Positions 1-9,835 of a stretch of DNA of 41,780 nucleotides are shown piece after piece. This stretch comes from CALGFH01 sp045807325 (lineage in GTDB: Bacteria; Actinomycetota; CALGFH01). The translations under genes were made by a program, and so were the position numbers. A model generated the notes under the pieces. It was given only the letters and a program-made list of their open reading frames with translations, was not told the DNA's origin and did not search any database. The stretch covers positions 1 to 41,780 of the forward strand of contig JBJMHP010000177.1 in assembly GCA_045807325.1 (NCBI GenBank). Direction: 5' to 3'. How positions within the stretch are numbered: the first letter of the stretch is position 1; each line of letters starts with the position of its first letter.

Positions 1-1391
<1,391 letters not shown>

Positions 1392-1395
<4 letters not shown>

Positions 1396-2417
1396 TCCCC
1401 GGGATCGACCTGGAGGGGGTCACGGCCTGGTTCCAGGCCAACGTGGGTGAGGTGCGGCCGCCGCTGGCCGTCCACCAGATCGCCGGCGGCCGCTCCAACC
1501 TCACCTACCGGGTCGACGACGCCGCCGGCGCCAGCTGGGTGCTGCGCCGCCCGCCCCTGCACGGGGTGCTCCCCTCGGCCCACGACATGGCTCGCGAGCA
1601 CCGGGTCATCGCCGCCCTGGCCGGCACCCCGGTGCCGGTGCCGGCCACCTTCGGCCTCTGCCAGGACCCGGCCGTCACCGGGGCACCGTTCTACGTGATG
1701 GCCTACGTCGACGGGATCGTCCCCCGCGACGAGGCCACCGTGGCCGCCACCCTGGACGAGCCGGCGCGCGGCCGGGCCGCCGACTCGCTGGTCGACGCCC
1801 TGGTCGCCCTGCATGCGGTCGACCCCGAGCGGGTCGGGCTCGGTCAGCTCGGCCGCCACTCCGGCTACCTGGAGCGCCAGCTGGCCCGCTGGCAGCGCCA
1901 GCTCTCCCAGTCCCGGACCCGGCCCCTGCCCGCGCTCGACGAGGTCCACCGCCGCCTGGCGGCCAACCTCCCCGCCCAGGTGGGGCCGGCCCGGATCGTC
2001 CACGGCGACTTCCGCCTCGACAACGTCGTCCTCTCCCCCGCCGGCCAGGTCCTGGCCGTGCTCGACTGGGAGCTGTGCACCCTCGGCGACCCGCTGGCCG
2101 ACGTCGGCCTGCTGCTGGTGTACTGGGCCGAGCCCGGCGACCAGACCCTCCCCCTGGGCGCCGCCCCCACGGTCATGGCCGGCTTCCCCGGCCGGGCCGC
2201 CATCGTCGAGGCCTATGCCGCCCGCTCGGGTCGCGACCTGTCCCAGCTGGACGTCTATGTGGCCTTCGCCTCCTGGAAGCTCGCCGTGATCCTGGAGGGC
2301 GTGGTCGCCCGCCACGCCACCGGCGCCTACGGCGAGGGCGACGACACCTGGCGCGGGTTCGCCGAGGCGGTCGTCAAGCTGGCCGATCGGGCCCTGGAGC
2401 TGACCGACCGGCTCTGA
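1392..2417 (+). CDS. Phosphotransferase family protein (APH/ACAD10-like kinase fold)
   Basis: 341 residues with a GTG start overlapping the malic-enzyme stop by 4 bp. The aminoglycoside-phosphotransferase fold is shown by the N-terminal GGRSNLTYRV loop, the catalytic HGDFRLDNVV motif and the metal-binding LDWELCTLGDPLADVG motif. This subtype (Asp-Trp-Glu, Leu-Gly-Asp-Pro) is close to the kinase-like domain of acyl-CoA dehydrogenase family members 10/11, which phosphorylate hydroxyacyl substrates in 4-hydroxy-acid catabolism. A small-molecule kinase role is therefore more likely than antibiotic resistance, but the substrate is inferred. It is the last gene of its unit and converges on the T4SS operon, with only 6 bp between stop codons. 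Confidence 0.85.
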
Positions 2418-2423
2418 GCCGGT
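2407..2423. terminator. Small palindrome at convergent stop codons
   Basis: ACCGGCTC-T-GAGCCGGT is a perfect 8-bp inverted repeat spanning the stop of the phosphotransferase gene and ending just before the stop of the coupling-protein gene on the other strand. It could form a short GC hairpin for either transcript. There is no U-tract and the loop is small, so terminator function is only a suggestion. Confidence 0.35.
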
Positions 2424-4196
2424 TCAGCGCGTGGCGCGGCGGCGGCCGCCGCCGGTCTCGGCCGGGTTGACCATCGCCTGGAGCTGGCGGTCCCGGAACC
2501 AGGGGCGCAGGGTGATGGGGGCCGGCGGGATGTGGCCGTAGAGCAGGACCCCGTGGCCGGGTGAGATCCAGCCGAGGGCCTCGGCCGGGGAGGCCCCGCG
2601 GGCCCGGGCGGCGCTCCTGGCCGCCGCGCTGTCGCCCTCGCCGCGGTCCTTGGCCGCCCTGGCCAGGGCGGTGGGGGTGGACAGCTGGCGGATGGTCTCG
2701 TCCCCCAGCAGGTGCGAGAGGACGGTCAGGGTCTCGGCGTCGGTCACGCCGCTCAGGATGATCTTGGCCCTGTGGTTGGCGAACACCGCCTCGGCCCGGT
2801 CGTCGTAGCGGGCCCGCATCTGCGACAGGTGCCGGAAGGCGGTGACCAGCTGCACGCCGTGCCCGCCGGCGTTGGCCGCGTACAGGTCCAGCTGGGGCAG
2901 GGGGGCCGAGCTGGCCGCGTCGTCCAGGACGACCAGCAGGGCCGGGTCGATCGGCGCCCCCCGGTCGCGGGAGCGCTCGAAGGCCAGCTCGATCACGTCC
3001 TGGACAAGGGCCATGGTCAGGGGGCCGAGCCGCCGCTGCTCGTGCGCGGGCAGGCTCACGTAGACGGTGTTGGCCAGCCCGTCGAGCAGGCGCTCGGCGG
3101 TGAACTGGGTGCCCACCGACGCCTCCTTGACGGTGGGGTCGGTGTAGGCGTCGATCACCCTCGGCACCTGGCCGTAGACCCGGCTGCGGGTCTCGTCGGG
3201 CAGCCGCCAGATCGACTCGAAGGCGTCCCTGGCGGCCGGCGCGTTGGCCACGTCGATGCCGGCCGAGATGTCGTCGCGGTCCTGGCGCTGGCCCCAGCGG
3301 AGCACGTCGCTCATGCTGCGCCCGCCCACGGCCGCGGCCAGCAGCATCGCGGCCAGCAGGTTGGTGGTGTCGCCGGCCATCCCCTCGGCGTCCCGGTCGG
3401 CCCGTGTCAGCCGGCTGGCGTTGACCAGCGAAAGGGCCATCCGGTAGGCGCCCTCCCACCGGTCGCAGCGCGACAGCGGCGTCCAGGTGTTGGCCTCCAT
3501 CCCGGTCGTGCCCGCCGGGTCGTAGAGGAACACCTCGCCCTTCTGCCAGCGGCGGCCGATGGTGGAGCCGATCAGGTCGGGCTTGACGCCGGCGGCCAGG
3601 ACCGGCCCGTCCCACTCCAGGATGGCCGGGATGACCAGGCCGCTGGTCTTCTGGCTCTGGGTGGGGCCGAGGGCGATGACCGACTGGAGCGGCTCGGCCG
3701 CGACCAGGCGGCCGTTCACCCGGCCCAGGCTGACCCGCCAGGGGGTCGGGGCCCGCACGTACAGCTCCCGGAACAGCTGCGGGCGGGCCCAGCCGGCCGG
3801 CCCCACCTGGTCGGCGGGGGCGGTCTGGCGCTCGACGACAATGGACCGGCCGATGCGCCGGCGGGCCGACCGCAGCGCCGCGGACAGGTACACCCAGGCG
3901 GCGGCCAGGACGGCCAGCAGGATCATGAAGGTGGCCCAGAACAGCACCGGGCCGGGCAGGAGCTGGCGGGCGCCGTTGGGCCAGGCGGCGGCCGGGTCGA
4001 GCGGGTGGCGGGGCACCTTGGTCATGACCACGCCCATCTCGGGCAGCGACACCTTGGGCCAGTGGCCGGAGTTGACGAACCCGGCGACCTGGCCGGTCAG
4101 CCACAGCATGAAGGTGGCCCCGAGCAGGACCGCGATGGCGATGAGCAGCAACTGGTCGAGCGGCCCCTCGCGTCGGACCGCCGGCCGCAGGCTCAT
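2424..4196 (-). CDS. TraG/VirD4-like type IV secretion coupling ATPase
   Basis: About 590 residues. The start is ATG at 4196, whose ATGA overlaps the stop of the VirB4 gene; a longer reading frame upstream is only overlap with VirB4. Two N-terminal membrane segments (about residues 14-40 and 82-108) are followed by a cytoplasmic ATPase with a P-loop GPTQSQKT (177-184) and a later Asp-Asp strand (VVLDDAASSAP) in the Walker B position. Coupling proteins are hexameric inner-membrane motors that recruit DNA or protein substrates to the T4SS channel. It is the last gene of the seven-gene minus-strand T4SS operon. No relaxase gene is nearby, so whether the substrate is DNA or protein is unknown. 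Confidence 0.88.
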   Translation of the reverse strand: MSLRPAVRREGPLDQLLLIAIAVLLGATFMLWLTGQVAGFVNSGHWPKVSLPEMGVVMTKVPRHPLDPAAAWPNGARQLLPGPVLFWATFMILLAVLAAAWVYLSAALRSARRRIGRSIVVERQTAPADQVGPAGWARPQLFRELYVRAPTPWRVSLGRVNGRLVAAEPLQSVIALGPTQSQKTSGLVIPAILEWDGPVLAAGVKPDLIGSTIGRRWQKGEVFLYDPAGTTGMEANTWTPLSRCDRWEGAYRMALSLVNASRLTRADRDAEGMAGDTTNLLAAMLLAAAVGGRSMSDVLRWGQRQDRDDISAGIDVANAPAARDAFESIWRLPDETRSRVYGQVPRVIDAYTDPTVKEASVGTQFTAERLLDGLANTVYVSLPAHEQRRLGPLTMALVQDVIELAFERSRDRGAPIDPALLVVLDDAASSAPLPQLDLYAANAGGHGVQLVTAFRHLSQMRARYDDRAEAVFANHRAKIILSGVTDAETLTVLSHLLGDETIRQLSTPTALARAAKDRGEGDSAAARSAARARGASPAEALGWISPGHGVLLYGHIPPAPITLRPWFRDRQLQAMVNPAETGGGRRRATR

Positions 4197-6880
4197 GACA
4201 CCGAGTCGACGGCCTCGTCGGCCTCGGAGGTCATCCAAGGAGCCGACCGCGGGCCCATGTTGGCGTCGGTGTCGACGATCTCCCGCTCCAGGATCGGGTC
4301 GATGCGGTGCTGGACGATGAACGAGCGCCGCCCCACCCGCCACAGGGCCTCGCCCCGCTCCAGCATCGGGATCTGCTCGACCTCGGTCTGGGTGAGCCCC
4401 AGCAGCTCCCGGGCCTGCTCCACCTCACCGGGCGACTGGCGGTAGATGACCCGGGTCTCGGAGTCCTCCAGCAGCCCCTTGGCCAGCTGGACCTGCTCCG
4501 AGCCGGCGTCGCCGGCCGCGGTCAGGTCCGACAGCCGGTGCATGACGGCGATGTTCTGCACCCCGTACTGGCGGGCCAGCTTCCAGCTCTCCCGCAGCCA
4601 CCGGGCGATGGCCAGGTGCCGCAGCACCACCCACGCCTCGTCCAGCACGACGATGCGGCGGACCCCGTCGTTGCGGGCCCACGACCCCTGCAGCCACGCC
4701 GCCGTGCAGGCCATCAGGATCGGCCGGGCCTCGTCCTTGACCTCCCGGAGGTTGAACACCACCAGCCGCCCCGACAGGTCCAGCCCCGGCGAGGTCGGCC
4801 CGTCGAACATGCCCCGCAGGTCCCCGGCCCCCATCCGCCGTAGTGACAGCGCCAGCTGCCGCCCCTCCTCGGCCAGCCGGGCCGTCGAGGTCCGCAGCTC
4901 GTGCGCGGTCGCGTCCGACGGCTCCAGCAGCCGGTTCACCACCTGGGGAATGGTCGGCTGGCTGTGACGGCTGGCCGCCTCCACCACCGCCTCATGATGG
5001 GCCCGCTCCAGACACGCATCCTCCTCCGGCCTGAGGTTCCGCCCCAGCATCACCCCGGAAATGGAGCGGAGCAGGGCCAGCTGCGCATCCCCCCCGATCA
5101 TCGGGTCCAACGGGTTCAGCCGGAGACTGCCCCCACTGGCGAACCGGATCGGCTCCACCTTGCACATCGCCGCCAGCGCGTCGTACTCCCCCTTGGGGTC
5201 GATCACCCAGGCGGTCCGGCCGAACAGCAGCTGTCGCCAGAGGAACGTGTTGTGGACCACCACGTCGTTGGCGACGAAGCAGGCGGTCGGCTCCACGGTG
5301 AGGTCGTAGACGTGGCACTCGCCAGCGTCCTCGATGGCGACGATCCGGTCCCAGAAGACGTCGGAGTCGAGCAGCCAGCCGTACCGCTCGCCGATCCCGT
5401 ACTCCTCGCAGAAGGCCCGGAACGCGGGCCGGTTGATGCGGCCGGTAGCCAGGTTGAAGAGATGGCTGAACTGGAACCGGTAGGTGGCGCCGAGCAGCCG
5501 CTCGATCCGACGGAACGGCACCGTGTCGACCCGGCCGTCGGGTCCTCGAGTCAGCGCGGCCAGCTCCGCCCGGAGCTCCCGGGACGCCGACGGCGCGCCA
5601 CAGTTGGCCTGGACCGGCCGAGTCCGGGCGGCGCACATGGCCTCCAGCTTGGCCCGCTTGAGCCCCCAGAGCGGAATGGAGTCCAGGAAGCTGCGCTCGC
5701 AGTGGGAGTAGACACGCAGGGTCCAGGCGTCAAAGGGCCGGTCGCCGATGGCGGTCGCATGGAACCGAACCCGGCTCTGGACGCCGAAGCGCAGCAGGAG
5801 GTGCTGGAGCTGGCGAACCATCCGCTCGGAGGCGAGAGTGATCTCCACCCCGGTCTTGGAGACGGTGCCGTCGCACATCCAGAACACACCCAGGAAGCGG
5901 GCGAGCTGGCCGGCCGGCAGCCGAAACACCGAGTCGGGGATGACCTTGTGCTTGGCGAGCGCTCGCGGGACCCCGTTGCGGCGAAGTAGGGTCGCGACCG
6001 CTCCCCGGCGACTGGAGTGGCCCGGAGCATAGCGGCTGGGCTGGCCCTTGACGTTGCCGCCACGCGTACGGGTGGCGGTCAGGGTCGGCGCTCCGCAGCC
6101 GCAGGCGCAGCGGCCTTCGGGCGGGGAGTCGAACGTCACATGCCCGGTGAGGGCGTAGTCGTAGCGGCCGACGTGCCGCACCTCGAACCCCAGCCGGTGG
6201 CCGGCGATCCGCATGCGGTCGATGATCTCGGGCTCGTCGGAGGAGAACCGGACGCCGCCGGTCTGGCTGGGGACATAGCAGCCCTCGGCGAGCAGGACGG
6301 CGAGGACGTCGACCTCTTCGTCCAGCAGCCGGACGGGCTCCTCCGGGAACGGCATCCTGGCCGGCAGCGCTGCCGTCTCCCCAACCTTCAACGTGTCGGC
6401 CCGGCGCCATCCGTCAGGCATGAGATAGGGGTGCTCGGGCGTGGTCGTGACCGAACGCCCGGAGGCGAATGTGATGCGAAGGCATGGCGACATGCCTACG
6501 TCTACTTTGGCAGTAATTGGAACAGCTTCGACGCGGCGTCGGTCTCGCAGGGTAGCAACCCGATCTACCTGGGGATCCTTGAACACCTGGCCAATGGTGT
6601 GTAGAATCCCGGTCCTCGGGTCGAGGATCTCCGTATTCTCATCTAGGCACTTCACGAGTGATGATTTTGCGTAGCCAATTTGGCCGATCACCAGCATGTT
6701 CGGTCCGGTGATCTCTTTTCCGTAGAGAGACCACGCGTCGTAGCAGAATGAGCCGCCGAAAACGTCACGACCGATATAGACGCCTTCGCTGCCCAAGCCA
6801 CCCTCGGAGATGAAGGGGTAGGCAGCCTGGAGATGGGCCGTCGTGACCCGGTGCGCCGGACGCCTTGGCTTGGTTCTCAT
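4193..6880 (-). CDS. VirB4/TraC-like T4SS motor ATPase interrupted by an intein
   Basis: 895 codons, ATG at 6880 overlapping the upstream stop (ATGA). The true ATPase is about 428 residues after removal of a 467-residue intein (residues 78-544). The N-extein ends in the P-loop sequence GQIGYAKSSLVK and the C-extein resumes with TFLWRQLLFG. Together they restore the GxxGxGKSxLVKTFLWR block seen in actinobacterial conjugation ATPases. Later blocks are WVIDPKGEYDAL and the Walker B RRIVVLDEAWVVL. This is the C-terminal ATPase half of VirB4; the N-terminal half is the adjacent SCO6880-type gene. The ATPase cannot bind nucleotide normally until the intein is spliced out. The N-extein DNA is much lower in GC than the rest of the operon. 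Confidence 0.9.
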   Translation of the reverse strand: MRTKPRRPAHRVTTAHLQAAYPFISEGGLGSEGVYIGRDVFGGSFCYDAWSLYGKEITGPNMLVIGQIGYAKSSLVKCLDENTEILDPRTGILHTIGQVFKDPQVDRVATLRDRRRVEAVPITAKVDVGMSPCLRITFASGRSVTTTPEHPYLMPDGWRRADTLKVGETAALPARMPFPEEPVRLLDEEVDVLAVLLAEGCYVPSQTGGVRFSSDEPEIIDRMRIAGHRLGFEVRHVGRYDYALTGHVTFDSPPEGRCACGCGAPTLTATRTRGGNVKGQPSRYAPGHSSRRGAVATLLRRNGVPRALAKHKVIPDSVFRLPAGQLARFLGVFWMCDGTVSKTGVEITLASERMVRQLQHLLLRFGVQSRVRFHATAIGDRPFDAWTLRVYSHCERSFLDSIPLWGLKRAKLEAMCAARTRPVQANCGAPSASRELRAELAALTRGPDGRVDTVPFRRIERLLGATYRFQFSHLFNLATGRINRPAFRAFCEEYGIGERYGWLLDSDVFWDRIVAIEDAGECHVYDLTVEPTACFVANDVVVHNTFLWRQLLFGRTAWVIDPKGEYDALAAMCKVEPIRFASGGSLRLNPLDPMIGGDAQLALLRSISGVMLGRNLRPEEDACLERAHHEAVVEAASRHSQPTIPQVVNRLLEPSDATAHELRTSTARLAEEGRQLALSLRRMGAGDLRGMFDGPTSPGLDLSGRLVVFNLREVKDEARPILMACTAAWLQGSWARNDGVRRIVVLDEAWVVLRHLAIARWLRESWKLARQYGVQNIAVMHRLSDLTAAGDAGSEQVQLAKGLLEDSETRVIYRQSPGEVEQARELLGLTQTEVEQIPMLERGEALWRVGRRSFIVQHRIDPILEREIVDTDANMGPRSAPWMTSEADEAVDSVS
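5249..6649 (-). other. Intein with LAGLIDADG-type homing endonuclease inside the VirB4 P-loop
   Basis: 467 in-frame codons begin with Cys (TGC at 6649-6647) and end with His-Asn (AAC at 5251-5249), followed by Thr as the +1 residue. Splicing blocks visible: block A CLDENTEILDPRTG, block B GRSVTTTPEHPY (the TxxH motif), block F CHVYDLTVEPTACFVAND and block G VVVHN. Between them lie two dodecapeptide-like helices of a DOD endonuclease (DVLAVLLAEGC and FLGVFWMCDGT) and a Cys-rich insert (CACGCG ... GH, about 6005-6110). All residues needed for class 1 splicing are present, so it looks active. Endonuclease activity is inferred from the preserved acidic residues. Confidence 0.93.
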
Positions 6881-8376
6881 TTGAGCCCCCGCCCCAAGGG
6901 GAGGGTGTAGGAAAACGTCATCTCCTGTTCGCCGTCGCAGCGTTGGAGCTCGAGGCGGGACTGGCCGGCGGCGTGTTCGACCTCGCCGCAGGCTTCGGCG
7001 AGGGCTTCGGGGCTGTCGGCGGTGACGGTGATGTAGCCGGAGAAGCGGACGTCGGCGTGGCCGTCGGCCAGCTCCTGCTCGCGGCGGTTCACGGCGTCGG
7101 CCTGGTTGCGGCGCTTGGCGGTGCCGAGGAAGCCGAGCTTCTGGCGGAGCTCGTCGTCGGCGACGTCGGCGGTCTTGGCGAACCCGACGGCCCGCATGGC
7201 CTTCAGGGGCGGGACCGGCTCCATGGTGACGGCCACGGTGCGCTGGGAGCGGGTCTGGACCAGCAGGGGGGCCAGGAAGTCGGGGCCGACGTCGATGCGG
7301 GGCCACTCGGCGACCCAGTAGGTGGCGTGGCAGACATCGTTGGTGCGGTAGTAGCCCCAGCGCTCCTCGGTGCGCATGGGCCAGGCGTTGCGGGCCGACA
7401 CGCCCCCCTGGCGGCTGGGGTCGACGCTGTCCAGGCGGGCCAGGTTGGCCCGGGCGTGGGGGTCGTAGGAGAGGCGGATGGTGGCGGCCAGGCGGCGGGG
7501 GCCGAGGGCGTGCAGGACCTCGACCTCGGCCGACTCCAGCCGCCGGGCCATGACCTCCAGCTCCCGGGCCAGGACCATGCAGGCGCCGGTGTCCTTGCCG
7601 CCGGCCTGCTTGATGGCCCGGCCGGCCTTGCTGGCGTTGAGCTGCAGCACGATGTGGAGCTCGTGCTGCTCGGTCACCGGGGCGGCGGCGTGGGTGAGGC
7701 GCAGGTAGCTCTGCAGGGGCAGGGTGTCCAGGCCGATGGAGGGGTCGATGGCCTCGCGCAGGTAGCGGCTGAGGGCGTCGGGGTCGTCGGGCGCGGTGCG
7801 CTCGATCCACTGGACGCGGCTGATCGGGCTGCCCTCGCGGGCCAGGCCGGCGATCACCCCGGCCCAGCCGGCCAGCCGGTGGGCCTTGTCGACCGGGTCC
7901 AGGAGCACGAACGAGCGCGCCCGGGCCTGGATGACGGCCGAGAAGGTGTGGTTGGGCCGGTCGGCGAGCACGCCCAGCTCGACGCCGCGGAAGGGGAAGG
8001 CCAGCAGCTCCACCTTGCCGATCGAGTCGGGGAGGCTGACCGGCTCGTCACCTCCGGCGAACCGGGTGCCGGCTTCGGGGGCGCGCGAGCGGAAGCGGTT
8101 GCGTCCGGTCGCCTTGCGGGCCATGAACACTCCGATCACGGGGACCCACTCATTCAGGGGCCGCCCATAGAGGGGCACGAACGTGAGCAGCGCCCCGGTG
8201 CTGAGCAGGAGCACCCCACCCAGCAGCCCGAGGCCGCTCTTGAGGGCCTGGACCAGCAGGATGGTGAAGAACACCGCCGTGGCCAGGATGGCCAGCTGGC
8301 CGGGGCGCAGCGCCCCAACCCAGCCGCGCCGCTCCAGCGGCCCGAAACGGTAGTGGATGTCGAGCGGGCTACGCAT
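6877..8376 (-). CDS. SCO6880-family T4SS protein (PrgI-like membrane part plus VirB4 N-half)
   Basis: 499 residues. The N-terminus carries a motif with two adjacent membrane segments (about residues 25-70) as in PrgI/VirB3-type proteins, then a long soluble domain resembling the N-terminal, non-ATPase half of VirB4. I recognise the SCO6880 family of actinobacterial conjugation loci by layout and by conserved stretches such as RAITERWGYY-like blocks (here MRTEERWGYYRTND). There is no P-loop, as expected when VirB4 is split in two genes. Its start overlaps the upstream VirB6-like gene by 8 bp and its stop overlaps the VirB4 ATPase start (ATGA), so the three are translationally coupled and probably form one membrane complex. 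Confidence 0.85.
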   Translation of the reverse strand: MRSPLDIHYRFGPLERRGWVGALRPGQLAILATAVFFTILLVQALKSGLGLLGGVLLLSTGALLTFVPLYGRPLNEWVPVIGVFMARKATGRNRFRSRAPEAGTRFAGGDEPVSLPDSIGKVELLAFPFRGVELGVLADRPNHTFSAVIQARARSFVLLDPVDKAHRLAGWAGVIAGLAREGSPISRVQWIERTAPDDPDALSRYLREAIDPSIGLDTLPLQSYLRLTHAAAPVTEQHELHIVLQLNASKAGRAIKQAGGKDTGACMVLARELEVMARRLESAEVEVLHALGPRRLAATIRLSYDPHARANLARLDSVDPSRQGGVSARNAWPMRTEERWGYYRTNDVCHATYWVAEWPRIDVGPDFLAPLLVQTRSQRTVAVTMEPVPPLKAMRAVGFAKTADVADDELRQKLGFLGTAKRRNQADAVNRREQELADGHADVRFSGYITVTADSPEALAEACGEVEHAAGQSRLELQRCDGEQEMTFSYTLPLGRGLK

Positions 8377-9835
8377 CCGAGCCTCCGTCGCCGGGCAGGT
8401 CTGGCAGCTTCATCGGCTTGGTGCCGGCGCCGCTCGTGCCGCCGACGTTCGCCGGGGCCGGGCGGGCCGAGGAGCGGATGGGCGCCGGGGCCGGGGGCGA
8501 CGGCTCGCCGCCGACGACCTCCCCGCCGCCGACGTCGCTCATGGCGGCGAAGCTGGTGGTGGCCCGGTTGCGGGCCGCCCCCACCACCGCGGCGCCGGCG
8601 GTGGCGGCGGCCGCCGGGGCGGCGAACCCGGCCGCCGGGCCGGCGGCGGCGCTGGAGCGGAAGCGGGTCTGGATCATGCCCGAGACCACCGAGGAGCTGG
8701 TGGTGAGGGCGGTCGCGCCTGCGGTCGCCTGGCGCAGGGCGGCCCGCTGGTGGCCGGCGGTGACCACCGCCGCCTCGGCCAGGGGGATGAGCTTGAGCAG
8801 GGCCACCGGGGTGAAGGCGGCCATCAGCAGCAGGGCCCCGCCGGCCAGCACGCCCTCGAACTTGTCGCCCAGCCCGCCCCGGGCCAGCCCGGCCGCGGCC
8901 AGGTTGATGATGGCCACGATGAACACCTTGGCGAAGATGATGGCGATCAGGAACTCGATCAGCCGCCGGCACCAGCGCCAGCCGGCCGGCCAGATCATCG
9001 CCGCCAGGGCCAGGGGCAGGAACAGCACCGAGATGTAGATGGCGGCCGCCCGCAGCAGCAGCTCCAGCCAGATCGACAGGGCCCCCAGGGTGACGATCAG
9101 GGCGCCGAGCAGGACCCCGAACACCGGGGCGGCCGGGTTCAGGGTCCCGGTGCCGAGGCCGGCCAGGGCGCTGCCGGCGTCGCTCATGAACTTCTGGGCG
9201 TCGGCGGCGGCGTTGCCGCCCAGGGCGGCGCTCATCCAGTCGCTGACGTCGATCAGCATCTGGACCATGGCCGGCCCCACGGCCGACAGGATGGCGGCCA
9301 GGGGCAGGAACACGAAGGCCGAGCGGATGGCCTGCATGCCGTCGGCGCGCACGATCGACTGGGCGACCGAGACCAGCAGGATGGGCAGGGCGATGATCAC
9401 GGCCAGGGCCAGCATCACCCGGTACTGGGAGGCGAACCAGTCCGCGTTGACCACGTCCGGGCTGGTGGTGCCCTGGATCAGGTTGCCCACCTTCTGGAGG
9501 AAGAACTTGCCGGCCGCGGCCACGGCGGCGGTGAAGCTGCGCAGGGCGCTGTCGCCGGCCGTGGAGACCACATTCTGGGCCGCCCCGGTGACGGCGCTGG
9601 TGACCGCCTGGCCGGGGTTGGTCCCGGCCTTGCAGACGTTGCGGGCGACCGGGTTGGGGATGCTGTCGCAGCGCCCCTGGTTGGGGTCGGCCGGCTGGGT
9701 GGTCTGGGTCTGGCCGGGGTTGGTGGGCTGGGCCTGGGCCAGGGCGGCCGGGGCGGCCACCACGACCAGCAGGCCGGCGATGATCAGCAGCAGCAGGACC
9801 GCGCGGGCCCAGGTGCGCCTACGGTCCTGGTGCAT
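8369..9835 (-). CDS. VirB6/TrbL-like polytopic T4SS channel protein
   Basis: 488 residues. An N-terminal signal or first membrane helix (residues ~12-34, ending APAALAQA) is followed by a short Gln/Thr/Pro-rich linker and then at least six hydrophobic segments between about residues 130 and 370, among them VMLALAVIIALPILLV, AAIYISVLFLPLALAAMIWPA and LIEFLIAIIFAKVFIVAIINL. The last ~110 residues are an Ala/Gly/Pro-rich cytoplasmic tail. This is the pattern of VirB6/TrbL proteins, which form the inner-membrane channel of T4SSs. The gene starts 17 bp inside the upstream VirB8-like gene and runs 8 bp into the SCO6880-type gene. Sequence identity in this family is low, so the call rests on topology and operon position. 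Confidence 0.82.
   Translation of the reverse strand: MHQDRRRTWARAVLLLLIIAGLLVVVAAPAALAQAQPTNPGQTQTTQPADPNQGRCDSIPNPVARNVCKAGTNPGQAVTSAVTGAAQNVVSTAGDSALRSFTAAVAAAGKFFLQKVGNLIQGTTSPDVVNADWFASQYRVMLALAVIIALPILLVSVAQSIVRADGMQAIRSAFVFLPLAAILSAVGPAMVQMLIDVSDWMSAALGGNAAADAQKFMSDAGSALAGLGTGTLNPAAPVFGVLLGALIVTLGALSIWLELLLRAAAIYISVLFLPLALAAMIWPAGWRWCRRLIEFLIAIIFAKVFIVAIINLAAAGLARGGLGDKFEGVLAGGALLLMAAFTPVALLKLIPLAEAAVVTAGHQRAALRQATAGATALTTSSSVVSGMIQTRFRSSAAAGPAAGFAAPAAAATAGAAVVGAARNRATTSFAAMSDVGGGEVVGGEPSPPAPAPIRSSARPAPANVGGTSGAGTKPMKLPDLPGDGGSDA

Noticed and set aside
6881..7810. Upstream extension of the VirB4 frame
   Set aside because: It overlaps the SCO6880-type gene in another frame and is Arg/Pro-rich; the ATG at 6880 with the ATGA overlap is the natural start.
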